IMG/VR virus record: IMGVR_UViG_3300037516_000232
Coordinates: 1 to 29,799 of that record
Origin: a virus
Direction: 5' to 3' (one strand)
Length of the DNA stretch: 29,799 nucleotides
Position 1 is the first letter of the stretch; each line of letters starts with the position of its first letter. A program made the position numbers and the translations under genes. Below the pieces are notes generated by a model. It searched no databases, was not told the DNA's origin, and was given only the letters and a program-made list of their open reading frames with translations. Below, in pieces: positions 6,303-14,121 of this stretch.

Positions 6303-7757
6303 ATGAATTACACCCAACAGCAAATCGACGCATTAATCGAGGGGGTTTTTAACGGGTCAATAACGACCCGCGATTTGCCCGTAGATTTATACAACGCGAT
6401 TTCGACAAAATTGTTATCGGCTTTTGGTAGCGTTGAGGGTGCGCCAAGTCAAAGCCTTTTAAATGAATTAAAAGAAAACATTTATATGTTTTCAGGGGCG
6501 AAGGTTTACCAACAAATACAAGACATAAGTTTATTATCGAATGTAGACACAATAAAATCGTTTGCAGACTTTAAAAAAGAAGCGTTGACGATTTATGACC
6601 AATATAACAAAAATTGGTTACAAACTGAATACAGCACGGCAATAGGTCAGGCGCAAATGGCGACGCGTTGGGAACAAATCGAAGCGCAAAAGTTCGAATT
6701 GCCTTATTTGCAATACAGCGCGGTAATTGACAAAAATACTTCGGATATTTGCAGACCATTAGACGGGGTTTGTTTGCCCGTTGGCGATAAATTTTGGAGC
6801 GTTAATACACCTTTAAACCATTTTAATTGCCGTTGCACAGTTATACAATTTGACAAAACAGACGCAACGCAAACGGGTATAACATCAAAAGAAAACGCCG
6901 ACAAAGCAACGGCGGAAGTTTCCAAAAAACGAAACCCATTATTTGAGGGTAATAGCGGACAGGATAGGGTAATTTTCAACAAAGAACACCCATATTTTGA
7001 CGTACCAAAAGCCGACAGGGAATTCGCAAAAGAAAATTTCGGGTTGCCTATTCCGCAGTTAGAGAGTATATTTACACCTGCAAAAACAATATCGGAAGCG
7101 AGAACGAATATTTTAAATATCTTTGACGAAAATTTAGGAATTAAAGGGAAATCGGTTGGCGTTTCAAAAGATTTGACTTTGGCGGATTTAAACGCAAGGA
7201 GCGAACAATTATTTAATTTAACAAAAGAATATAATACAGCATTTAGTAAAAATTCAGTTCCTGAAATTAAATTCCAATCGTCGGGCGGGGCTTATGGACG
7301 TGTGAATTATTATGAATACAAAGGCACTTTAGAAAGAATGAATTTTGGAAGCAGGTTCGACCCCTCAAGGGCAATCGAAGACCGTATAAGAATGACGCAA
7401 ACGGGTTTTTCAGGTTATGCCAAATCAAAAGTTGATTTTGACAAACTAAATTTGTCTACATTAACGCATGAATTTGGACATGTCATTGCCGTTTCAGATA
7501 TAAGAACAGACTTTGCAGGATTTAAGGATTTTTGGGACGAATTAAAAAACATAAAAAAGGCATACAATACCGAAATAAACAAGTTGGCGACAATTAAAGA
7601 CACGGCAAAATTAAACGAATTATATTTGGGCGATTACGCGAGAACGGATATAAACGAATTTTTGGCGGAAGGGTTTACGGAATATAAATTGAAAACAAAC
7701 CCGTCAAAATATGCAACAGAAATCGGAAAAACAATAGATAAATACTTTAAAAAATAA
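6303..7757 (+). CDS. Minor head protein (Mu gpF / SPP1 gp7-like) fused to a zincin-like metallopeptidase domain
   Basis: A 484-residue two-part protein. Residues about 75-185 are the SPP1 gp7/Mu F domain: WLQTEYSTAIGQAQMA, then YSAVIDKNTSDICRPLDG and the signature PLNHFNCRCTV (170-180). After a linker, residues about 260-484 form a second domain with H389-E-F-G-H393, the HExxH zinc motif, and NEFLAEGFTEY at 451-461, whose E456 could be the third zinc ligand as in gluzincin/anthrax-lethal-factor-like peptidases. gp7-family proteins enter the capsid with the portal, and other members carry C-terminal toxin-like domains (ADP-ribosyltransferase, nuclease). The zincin could therefore be delivered with the DNA or act in head maturation. 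The gp7 part is secure; peptidase activity is inferred. Confidence 0.85.
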   Translation: MNYTQQQIDALIEGVFNGSITTRDLPVDLYNAISTKLLSAFGSVEGAPSQSLLNELKENIYMFSGAKVYQQIQDISLLSNVDTIKSFADFKKEALTIYDQYNKNWLQTEYSTAIGQAQMATRWEQIEAQKFELPYLQYSAVIDKNTSDICRPLDGVCLPVGDKFWSVNTPLNHFNCRCTVIQFDKTDATQTGITSKENADKATAEVSKKRNPLFEGNSGQDRVIFNKEHPYFDVPKADREFAKENFGLPIPQLESIFTPAKTISEARTNILNIFDENLGIKGKSVGVSKDLTLADLNARSEQLFNLTKEYNTAFSKNSVPEIKFQSSGGAYGRVNYYEYKGTLERMNFGSRFDPSRAIEDRIRMTQTGFSGYAKSKVDFDKLNLSTLTHEFGHVIAVSDIRTDFAGFKDFWDELKNIKKAYNTEINKLATIKDTAKLNELYLGDYARTDINEFLAEGFTEYKLKTNPSKYATEIGKTIDKYFKK

Positions 7758-7762
7758 AAATT

Positions 7763-7945
7763 ATGGAAGCAGTAAATTTGGTTTGTTTTAAATGCAAACA
7801 TTTTAGACGATTTACAGGGGACGGAGGTTGCGACGCATTTCCCGACGGAATACCGAGCGAAATAACTTCGGGAGACAACAAACATTCAAAACCGTTAAAA
7901 GGACAGGAAAACGACATCGTTTTTGAACCTGAAAAAGAACAATAA
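7763..7945 (+). CDS. Small Cys-rich phage protein, 60 aa
   Basis: A 60-residue protein with C8-x2-C11-x-H13 and a later C23 in GGCDAFPDGIPSEI, followed by the H and GQxxDIVFE segment near the C terminus. I have a clear sense of this pattern (CxxCxHF ... GGCxAFPxGIPxEI ... GQ..DIVFE) from small conserved proteins next to gp7-type head genes in many phages. The three Cys and one His could bind one zinc ion. No function is established; it probably assists head assembly. Confidence 0.7.
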   Translation: MEAVNLVCFKCKHFRRFTGDGGCDAFPDGIPSEITSGDNKHSKPLKGQENDIVFEPEKEQ

Positions 7946-7949
7946 TACA

Positions 7950-8396
7950 ATGGCGACGCAATTCGATTTTAACCGCGTACAAATAAGACTAAAACAAGCC
8001 GAAAAGGGTTTGTCTTTGTCATTGGCAAACGTTGCTAAAAACGACTTTTTAAACAATTTCAGGGAACAAGGATTTAACGGTCAAAAATGGCGCGAAGTTC
8101 AAAGGCGCATCGCAGGAACAAGGGCGTACGAAGGAAGCAAAGACCCAGGGAAAAGAACACGCGCAATATTACAGGGCAAGGGTTCGGGGCGTTTACGAAA
8201 AGACGTTGCTAATTCAGTAAGTAACGGAATAAAACATAACGAATTAAGTTATACCTTAATCGTCAAAAACGAATATGCAGGTTATCACAACGAAGGGGCG
8301 GGAAAAATACCTCAACGACAATTCGTTGGAATGACTGAAAAATTAAACAAAAAATTATTAAATAAAATAAACGAAAAATTTTCGAAAATATGGTAA
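7950..8396 (+). CDS. Tail completion / virion morphogenesis protein (Mu gpG-like)
   Basis: The frame is open from a TTG at 7923, but the ATG at 7950 lies just after the previous stop and gives a 148-residue product. It has the pattern of the phage virion morphogenesis family: an N-terminal helix, WREVQRRIAGT, the basic KRTRAILQGKGSGRLRKDVA segment (L..tG.Lr.si), then YAGYHNEGAGKIPQRQFVGM (YA..hn.G....P.R.F.G). In Mu and P2 such proteins act at the neck, completing the tail or joining it to the head. It overlaps the next gene by 7 nt. Confidence 0.75.
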   Translation: MATQFDFNRVQIRLKQAEKGLSLSLANVAKNDFLNNFREQGFNGQKWREVQRRIAGTRAYEGSKDPGKRTRAILQGKGSGRLRKDVANSVSNGIKHNELSYTLIVKNEYAGYHNEGAGKIPQRQFVGMTEKLNKKLLNKINEKFSKIW

Positions 8397-8860
8397 ATGT
8401 TATAAATGAAATTATCGCTAAAATTCGCGAAATTCCCGAATTTAAATTGGTTTCAATTTGGAACAATCAATTTAATTACATGGACGAAGGCGAAATTTAC
8501 TCGTTTCCCATGCCTTGCGCATTTGTAGAAATAAGCGCGGACGATTTCGAAATATTGGGCGACAATTACCAAGCGACGGACTTAAATGTAAAAATACATA
8601 TTGGAAACGATTTTTATAACGGTTCGAATATAGACGAAAATTTGGCTATCTTTGTACTTCGGGATTTGGTTATTAAAAAGTTAACAACTTTTACGCCGAC
8701 ATATTCGGGGCAATTTTACAGGAAAAGCGAGAAACAAGATTTTAACCATACAAACGTATATCATTACGAAATTGATTTTAAAACGCATTACGTCGATAGT
8801 ACGGCAGTAGTTCCGCAAATATTAAGCACACCGCCAACGGCGTTACAAATAAACAAATAA
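8390..8860 (+). CDS. Neck protein, possible tail terminator
   Basis: A 156-residue alpha/beta protein beginning VINEIIAKIREIPEFKLVSIW. A central AFVEIS, a DLNVKIHIG strand, and the C-terminal YHYEIDFKTHYVD segment fit the beta-sheet-plus-helices fold of tail terminators and DUF1834/gp37-type proteins. That family occupies this position, directly after gpG-like and before baseplate genes. I do not see a family signature strong enough to be certain. It would cap the tail tube or sheath and bind the head connector. Confidence 0.5.
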   Translation: MVNVINEIIAKIREIPEFKLVSIWNNQFNYMDEGEIYSFPMPCAFVEISADDFEILGDNYQATDLNVKIHIGNDFYNGSNIDENLAIFVLRDLVIKKLTTFTPTYSGQFYRKSEKQDFNHTNVYHYEIDFKTHYVDSTAVVPQILSTPPTALQINK

Positions 8861-8861
8861 A

Positions 8862-9704
8862 ATGGCAAGGACAATCGAACAAATACAGGCGGGAATTATC
8901 GCCGACATACAGGCAACGCCTGAATTAGCAGAAGCAAACAGCACGAGCAAACGCGCAATTTGGCGTTTATTTGCTTACGTGCAAGCGTCCGCAATTTTGT
9001 TATTAGAGCAAATTATCGACACTTTTACAACGGCTAACGAATTAAAAATAAGTCAGGGAATACCCGCGACGGCGAGTTGGATAAATTCAAAAGTTTTAGA
9101 GTTCCAATATTCAGCGACAAACCCGCAAATTGTGCAATTGGTTAATTTTACACCTGTTTACCCTGTAATCGACAAATCGTTGCGCATAATAACGCGTTGT
9201 TCGGTTGTGACTACGTTGTCAAGTCAGGTAATTGTAAAAGTTGCAAAAAATGACCCGCCCGTGGCGTTAACATCGACGGAATTAAGTTCTTTGCAATCTT
9301 ACATTAATCAAATTGGCGTTATTGGCGTAAATTATAATTGTCAAAGTTTAACATCGGATAAATTATACATAGACGCCGAAGTTTATTTCGACGGTCAATA
9401 TAGTACGGTAATTCAGGCGAGGGTAATAAGCGCAATAAATACGTTTTTATCGACATTGTCTTTTAATGGAATTTTAAAGGTTTCCGATATTGAATTGGCA
9501 GTAAGGGACGTTGTCGGGGTTAACGACATATTATTGAAAAACGTTAAAATGCGAAGCGACGTGACACCGTTTACAGGCGGAACGTTTTTAATTCAAAACA
9601 ATACAGTTATTTCGAGAATATACCCAACTGTTTCGGGTTATATTGTAGGCGAAACAACAACAGGAAACACGTTCGCGGACAAACTAACATTTATAGCAAA
9701 TTAA
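8862..9704 (+). CDS. Baseplate J-like protein (Mu gp47-like)
   Basis: A 280-residue protein with the baseplate_J pattern: RTIEQIQAGIIADIQATPEL, then STSKRAIWRLFAYVQASAILLLEQ near residue 26-50. A beta-rich middle and a C-terminal half with DAEVYFDGQYSTVIQARVISAINTFLSTLSFNGILKVSDIELAVRDVVGV-type content (helix, then the conserved v..si.vsd) follow. It is a wedge component that forms the iris around the central hub of contractile baseplates. It is oddly placed between neck and capsid genes, about 11 kb from the other baseplate genes. Confidence 0.82.
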   Translation: MARTIEQIQAGIIADIQATPELAEANSTSKRAIWRLFAYVQASAILLLEQIIDTFTTANELKISQGIPATASWINSKVLEFQYSATNPQIVQLVNFTPVYPVIDKSLRIITRCSVVTTLSSQVIVKVAKNDPPVALTSTELSSLQSYINQIGVIGVNYNCQSLTSDKLYIDAEVYFDGQYSTVIQARVISAINTFLSTLSFNGILKVSDIELAVRDVVGVNDILLKNVKMRSDVTPFTGGTFLIQNNTVISRIYPTVSGYIVGETTTGNTFADKLTFIAN

Positions 9705-10373
9705 ATGTACGACGTCAATTATAATACTACAATCGAAAGCCTTTTAGTTCCCGACAAAAGAACTAAAAAAACGGTTGCGTTTAATAGCGCATTAGTTGCA
9801 GAAACGGCAAACAATCACGACATATTATTCACAATTTACAAAGACTATTCCGTTTCGCCAAATTGGACGGCGGGAACTTACGCAAGGAATCAATTAGTAA
9901 AATACAATAAAAGTATTTTCCAAAGCGTTGAAAACGGTAATACAACAGAACCGACACAATCGGACAAATGGCGTTTAGTTTCTGAAAACTTTTTGGGTTC
10001 GGATTTTCGTTTAAGTATTACAGGGTCAAAATTAAATTTAGAATATGCCTTAAATACATGGTTTGGAAGTACGTTTAGACAACCGAGCGTCGGAAATAGC
10101 GACATTTATTTAACAACAAATAACATTTCTTTAGTTCCAATTTTTAGAGTTGGATTGACTGAAATTGAAAGTACGTCAGTCGGAACGCTTACAAGTTCCC
10201 AATTAGTAGTCGACTCTTATAGTTTCGCAACGCAATACAATATAACAATAAACATTCCGACGGCTTTATATACATCGCTTGGAACAACAAACGACATTCG
10301 TAATTCAGTTGTGCGAAGTTTTGCAGACAAATACATAAACGCAGGGTTAACCTATACGTTAACTATTTATTAA
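9705..10373 (+). CDS. Baseplate/tail protein with carbohydrate-binding-like motif (gp48 position)
   Basis: A 222-residue protein starting at the base after the J-like stop, where Mu-like phages encode gp48. Residues about 54-92 (W-T-A-G-T-Y-A-R-N-Q-L-V-K-Y ... S-I-F-Q-S ... T-E-P ... D-K-W) match the W..G.Y..gd.V.y.g..y.s...gn..ePt.....W pattern of chitin-binding/CBM5-12-type modules common in phage tail proteins. The remainder is beta-rich with a C-terminal helix (NSVVRSFADKYINAG). It may join the wedge to a fibre or touch surface glycans. Role by position; the module is seen in sequence. Confidence 0.6.
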   Translation: MYDVNYNTTIESLLVPDKRTKKTVAFNSALVAETANNHDILFTIYKDYSVSPNWTAGTYARNQLVKYNKSIFQSVENGNTTEPTQSDKWRLVSENFLGSDFRLSITGSKLNLEYALNTWFGSTFRQPSVGNSDIYLTTNNISLVPIFRVGLTEIESTSVGTLTSSQLVVDSYSFATQYNITINIPTALYTSLGTTNDIRNSVVRSFADKYINAGLTYTLTIY

Positions 10374-10384
10374 AATATTTTTTG

Positions 10385-10392
10385 TATTTTTG
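10385..10392 (+). promoter_or_regulatory. Candidate -7 box upstream of the HNH gene
   Basis: TATTTTTG fits TAnnTTTG and lies 11 nt before the ATG at 10404 in a very AT-rich gap between two genes. No clear -33 TTG is visible at the usual distance. It could let the homing endonuclease be expressed on its own, but AT-rich DNA produces such boxes by chance. Confidence 0.35.
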
Positions 10393-10403
10393 TAAAAAAA
10401 AAT

Positions 10404-10931
10404 ATGGAATTAATAGAAATTTGGAAAAGTGTTTTAAATTATGAGGGTATTTATGAAGTTTCTAATTTAGGTAATATAAAATCATTAGACAGAAAAATAC
10501 CCGACGGTAGAAAAGAAAATTCTTTTAGAATAAAAAAAGGAAATACAATAAAAGCAAGTAAATTAAAATATAGTCAAGTAATTTTATGCAAAAATAAAAT
10601 AAGAAAAGCGCATTTATTACATAGAATTGTAGCGACTGCATTTTTAGAAAATAAACAAAATAAGCCTTGCGTAAATCATAAAGATTTAAACAAACAAAAC
10701 AATAAAATTGACAATTTAGAATGGTGTACTTATTCAGAAAATAATATACACGCAATAAAAAACGGAGCAAAAAAACCTTATTGGATTGATAAAAAAAGAA
10801 GTCAAGAAACAAAAGACAAGATTTCATTATCAAAAAAAGGTAAATTAAGCAATAGAAAAAATTATATAGTAAGTCAAGAAACAAAAGACAAGATTTCTAA
10901 TACATTAAAAAACAAACATATTAAAAAATGA
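10404..10931 (+). CDS. Free-standing HNH homing endonuclease (NUMOD4-HNH-NUMOD3)
   Basis: A 175-residue nuclease with three parts. NUMOD4 is at residues 5-55 (IWKSVLNYEGIYEVSNLGNIKS). The HNH core is LLHRIVATAFLEN, then V-N-H92-K-D ... N-N-K-I-D-N-L-E-W-C-T ... E-N-N-I-H-A. The NUMOD3-like C terminus has SQETKDKIS twice (133-141 and 157-165), each a DNA-contacting helix unit. Such enzymes cut intron- or gene-less alleles and spread by repair. The gene is much more A-rich and poorer in CG than its neighbours and is inserted between tail genes, overlapping the next ATG by 4 nt, so it is probably a recent mobile insertion. Confidence 0.93.
   Translation: MELIEIWKSVLNYEGIYEVSNLGNIKSLDRKIPDGRKENSFRIKKGNTIKASKLKYSQVILCKNKIRKAHLLHRIVATAFLENKQNKPCVNHKDLNKQNNKIDNLEWCTYSENNIHAIKNGAKKPYWIDKKRSQETKDKISLSKKGKLSNRKNYIVSQETKDKISNTLKNKHIKK
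10800..10897 (+). repeat. 26-bp direct repeats inside the HNH gene
   Basis: The same 26 bases (beginning AGTCAAGAAACAAAAG) occur at 10800-10825 and 10872-10897, 72 nt apart and in the same reading frame. They encode the two SQETKDKIS units. Exact identity at DNA level points to a recent duplication of a DNA-binding module or recombination between repeats. Confidence 0.9.
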
Positions 10932-11773
10932 AAATACTTAATATTTCAGACATTAGCAGTTCAAACGCCATGCCTATAAAATCAGGGACATTGCAATTTT
11001 TACAGGACGCACACAAAGAAACAATCGCGGGGTTAGTTACAAACATTTTGCCAAACCCAATAACGGGGACTATTTACATTTTATCGGGTTGCGTAAATTC
11101 AGGAACGGGAAGCGTTTATAATATTTCGGCGGGGGTTATTTACTACAATGGCGAAATTTTTAATTTTGACGGAATAAGTTTCACATTAACGGGTTTGGAG
11201 AAAGCATACGCGAGAATAGAAACGACGCAATACATAACCAACGCCGACCCCGTACAATTTACGGACGGGGTTAATAGAAACGTTCACAATATTAGAAAAT
11301 TTGTCGTTGAAAACACAATCACATCGTCGGGGTTACCTGAATTTAAGGACTTTGTAACCGTTCCGAGTAGTTCGTTAAGGGGCGATTTAAAAGAAATCGT
11401 TTGCGACGACGTTTATTTAAACAAATATTTTGACGCGACAGGACTTGGACGTTTAGAACGCACAGGTTGGGCGATAACTAACGGACAAAATGGAACGCCA
11501 AGCGACGCGGGTAAAGTTATAATATCTTACGGCGGGGGTTATACACTCGGACAAACGGGCGGGGCGGAAACGGTAACGTTAACTGAAAACCAAATGCCAA
11601 TACATAGCCACGGCGGAGTACCTCAAGTTGTAACGGACACGGATAGGGGGATTGGTAATCTCTCTCTTTTTAGCCTCGACAATACGCCGTCGTCAACAAG
11701 TTCCGCAGGGGGCGGACAAGCGCACAACAATATGCAACCATTTGTCGTTCGTTTACGAATAATGAAATTGTAA
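10928..11773 (+). CDS. Tail fibre with phage collar / microcystin-dependent-type C-terminal domain
   Basis: A 281-residue tail protein. The N-terminal 170 residues are beta-rich and probably anchor and extend the fibre. The C-terminal part has the collar-type pattern: G-W-A-I-T-N-G-Q-N-G-T-P (about 180-191), a G-rich LGQTGGAETVTL segment, ENQMPIHSH (220-228), and the final HNNMQPFVVRLRIMKL, typical of the NMQPy....yIIk ending. The usual PDLRGRF is changed to PSDAGKV. Collar proteins contact the host or other fibres. Its ATG overlaps the HNH stop (ATGA), so the nuclease gene may have displaced the original upstream junction. Confidence 0.8.
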   Translation: MKILNISDISSSNAMPIKSGTLQFLQDAHKETIAGLVTNILPNPITGTIYILSGCVNSGTGSVYNISAGVIYYNGEIFNFDGISFTLTGLEKAYARIETTQYITNADPVQFTDGVNRNVHNIRKFVVENTITSSGLPEFKDFVTVPSSSLRGDLKEIVCDDVYLNKYFDATGLGRLERTGWAITNGQNGTPSDAGKVIISYGGGYTLGQTGGAETVTLTENQMPIHSHGGVPQVVTDTDRGIGNLSLFSLDNTPSSTSSAGGGQAHNNMQPFVVRLRIMKL

Positions 11774-11777
11774 AAAA

Positions 11778-11930
11778 TTGAGTATTTCAAAACAAAGACG
11801 CGTTACGGCGTACCCAAGCCCTTTGAACTTTAAAAAATTAAAGGAAACAACGGACGCCCGAAAAGTAAGTAAAAGCAAAGTTATAAACGAAGCGTTGACC
11901 GTCTATTTTAAAGATAAAAAAACAATTTAA
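11778..11930 (+). CDS. Small ribbon-helix-helix (CopG/Arc-like) protein, TTG start
   Basis: Beginning at TTG 11778, 7 nt after the fibre stop's first base, 50 codons run to TAA at 11928-11930. The product has the RHH order: a basic N-terminal strand (QRRVTAYPSP), first helix (LNFKKLKETTDARKV), then S-K-S-K-V-I-N-E-A-L-T-V-Y-F as second helix. It is too short and without ATG, so easily missed. RHH proteins bind DNA palindromes as dimers. An 8-bp inverted repeat lies 40 bp downstream at the head-operon promoter, making it a candidate local regulator. Confidence 0.6.
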   Translation: MSISKQRRVTAYPSPLNFKKLKETTDARKVSKSKVINEALTVYFKDKKTI

Positions 11931-11970
11931 TTAATAATTTTATTGTTTTTATTAAAAAAAAGTATTACAC

Positions 11971-11991
11971 AATTTAGAATTTATCTAAATT
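11971..11991. promoter_or_regulatory. Inverted repeat, candidate operator
   Basis: AATTTAGA (11971-11978) and its exact reverse complement TCTAAATT (11984-11991) are separated by ATTTA. The palindrome ends 15 nt before the -7 box at 12007 and thus covers the -33 region of that promoter. The position fits an operator for a small DNA-binding protein such as the RHH protein encoded just upstream; a T-poor tail argues against a terminator. Confidence 0.45.
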
Positions 11992-12006
11992 AAAACAAAA
12001 ATTTTA

Positions 12007-12014
12007 TACATTTG
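12007..12014 (+). promoter_or_regulatory. Bacteroidetes -7 box, probably leaderless, for the head protease-capsid operon
   Basis: TACATTTG matches TAnnTTTG and is followed by four bases and then the ATG at 12019, the same spacing as at 1922/1927. There is no coding sequence for about 75 nt upstream. Transcription would begin at or next to the start codon. A -33 TTG is not evident; the inverted repeat occupies that place. Confidence 0.55.
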
Positions 12015-12018
12015 TATT

Positions 12019-13107
12019 ATGATTTATTGCATTGACGAAAATATCGACGAACCAATTATGTTAATCAATACCCACATCGGCTATGACGACGACGAGGGAA
12101 TGGGAATTGACGGCGCATTGTTTCAAAAAGAATTGTTATATTTAGACACGTTGGGAAAAAAACGTATTCAAATATGGATTAATTCAATTGGCGGGGTTGT
12201 TATGGACGGTTATTCGATAGCATCGGCAATCATTAAAACTAAAACACCCGTCGACACGTTTAACGTTGGTATTTGTGCGAGCATTGCAGGCGTTATTTTC
12301 ATGTGCGGACGAAATCGCGTTGCAATGGATTACAGTTTGTTAATGATACACAAACCAAGCGGGGGAAATGACGAAAAGGTTTTGGAATTAATGCAAGAGA
12401 GTTTAGTCACAATGTTAACAGCAAAAAGCGGGTTAACAATGGAGCAGGTTTCGGCATTAATGGACGCAACGAGTTGGATTAACGCGACCGAATGTTTAAA
12501 AATGGGGTTTGCTACCGAAATTGAAAAAACGTCGCAAAACGACGACACAATAACGTCGACATATTACGCCGACATATTCACGCAAGCGAATAAGATTACA
12601 AACAAAATTTTAAAACCAATAATTAACACAAAAAAAAGTATGTTAAAAGTAACAAACAAACTTGGACTTAATGACGACGCAAACGAAGACAGCATTTTAA
12701 ATGCAATCGAAAAAATCGTTAACAGTTCAACGACAGAAGCCGAAGCAATGAAAAAAACAATTTCTGAAATGGAAATGGAATTGACTTCGTTAAAAGAAAA
12801 GTACGACGCAATGATTATCGAAGTAGAAACCGAAAAAGAAGCGTCAGAAGAAAAAGAAGCAATGGACATGATTTCCAATTTTGCAAAATTGGGACGTATT
12901 AAAAACGACGACGAAACCGTTAAAGTATGGGTTAACCTTGCAAAAGCGGATTTCGAAGGAACAAAAGCAATAATCGAAAATTTGCCTTTGAACGTAGTTG
13001 CAAACAAAATCGAAACCGTAGTAAACAAAGAAGAAACCATTTTCAAAAATGGCGAAGACTTTTTAAACTTTGAATTAAAACAAATTAACAACAAAAACAA
13101 AAAATAA
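12019..13107 (+). CDS. Head maturation protease (ClpP/S14-like) with C-terminal scaffold region
   Basis: A 362-residue protein. Residues 1-170 are a ClpP-type serine protease: IQIWINSIGGVVMDGYSIA (oxyanion-hole strand), then F-N-V-G-I-C-A-S88-I-A-G-V-I-F-M-C-G with S88 as nucleophile, and L-L-M-I-H111-K-P with the catalytic His. ATSWINATECLKMGFATEI follows in the place of the usual d.wm.a.EA..yGl.d. The acidic triad residue is not obvious. Residues about 200-360 are helical, highly charged Glu/Lys coiled coil ending in FLNFELKQINNKNKK, typical of a scaffold cleaved during capsid maturation. It lies 5 nt before the major capsid gene. Confidence 0.87.
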   Translation: MIYCIDENIDEPIMLINTHIGYDDDEGMGIDGALFQKELLYLDTLGKKRIQIWINSIGGVVMDGYSIASAIIKTKTPVDTFNVGICASIAGVIFMCGRNRVAMDYSLLMIHKPSGGNDEKVLELMQESLVTMLTAKSGLTMEQVSALMDATSWINATECLKMGFATEIEKTSQNDDTITSTYYADIFTQANKITNKILKPIINTKKSMLKVTNKLGLNDDANEDSILNAIEKIVNSSTTEAEAMKKTISEMEMELTSLKEKYDAMIIEVETEKEASEEKEAMDMISNFAKLGRIKNDDETVKVWVNLAKADFEGTKAIIENLPLNVVANKIETVVNKEETIFKNGEDFLNFELKQINNKNKK

Positions 13108-13112
13108 ACAAT

Positions 13113-14099
13113 ATGTCATTAAGTACAACATCGAATTTTACCCAATTTGAAAAAGGGTTTTTCATTACAGAAGCCGTTATCGGTTTAGACACAATTAACA
13201 AGGGTTTGGCATACGTTGCCCAAGGGGTTAAAAATGACCAATACTCATTCCCTGTATTAACTGCAAACGTAGTTTTGAACCCGAGAACAAGTTTACCTGT
13301 TGACAATAACACTACCGTTTTGTCAAACAGAACTATAACGTTAGGAGCGTTTGAAGCGTTCGAAATCTTTGACCCGTCAATTTTCGAAAATCATTGGCAC
13401 GTTTCAGAACTTGCCGACAAAATGTTGTCTCGTTCATTGCCTGCAACTTTTGTGAATTATTTAGGCGGTTTTTATACCGAAAAAACTTTCGCACCTGTTG
13501 AGAGAATGATACACGAAGGTTCAACATCTTACACAACGTCAGCGAGTACAACCGCATCGGTAAATTATTCAATCAAACATTTTGACGGTTTAATCAAACA
13601 AGCCTTAAACGCTACGACTCCCGCTTTGCAAGTTGGAACGCCTGTCGCATTAACAAGCGCCAACATCATTTCTAAAATGGAAGCGGCTAAAGCATTAATG
13701 CCAAAAGCATTGTTAGCAAGCGCAGACCGTTACAAAAAATTGAAATTTATTGTTTCAGTTGAAGACGCGCAAAAATACGAAGAAGCATTAACCTCAACAA
13801 CTTACAAAAACAACGATACAACCGAAGCAGGTATAAACAAATACAAAGGTTTTACAGTTGAAGTAACTTCGGGTTTACCTGAAAATACTTTCTACTTTTG
13901 CGAAGCAACTTCGCAAGTGACGTCAAACATTCAATTGGCAGTCGCTTCGTTGGATAACCTTTCGTTTATCGTTGACAAATACGTTTCTTACGCACAACTT
14001 TGGTTTTACAAAGCCGTTGCAAAAATGGGAGTTGGTATTGCAAAACCAAGCGAGTTTGTAATTTACACAACTAAAACGCTTGCGAGTTTCAACGCATAA
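13113..14099 (+). CDS. Major capsid protein
   Basis: A 328-residue protein directly after the protease/scaffold and followed by a terminator, the normal place and size for a major capsid protein of HK97 fold. It is codon-optimised-looking, with fewer rare codons and less lysine than neighbouring genes. It has an extended N terminus and a long helix region (KMEAAKALMPKALLASADRYKKLKFIVSVED), close to the spine helix plus P..l......v.s......Y pattern of capsid proteins of Bacteroidetes phages. The fold assignment comes from context and pattern, not from a diagnostic motif. Confidence 0.8.
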   Translation: MSLSTTSNFTQFEKGFFITEAVIGLDTINKGLAYVAQGVKNDQYSFPVLTANVVLNPRTSLPVDNNTTVLSNRTITLGAFEAFEIFDPSIFENHWHVSELADKMLSRSLPATFVNYLGGFYTEKTFAPVERMIHEGSTSYTTSASTTASVNYSIKHFDGLIKQALNATTPALQVGTPVALTSANIISKMEAAKALMPKALLASADRYKKLKFIVSVEDAQKYEEALTSTTYKNNDTTEAGINKYKGFTVEVTSGLPENTFYFCEATSQVTSNIQLAVASLDNLSFIVDKYVSYAQLWFYKAVAKMGVGIAKPSEFVIYTTKTLASFNA

Positions 14100-14121
14100 T
14101 TTGAATAAAAACTTTTAAGAT

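Noticed and set aside
3-10373. Classification as a true transposable Mu-like phage
   Set aside because: Several head proteins are Mu-like, but there is no MuA/MuB transposase or Mu end repeat in the window, and the same head module is used by non-transposing phages.
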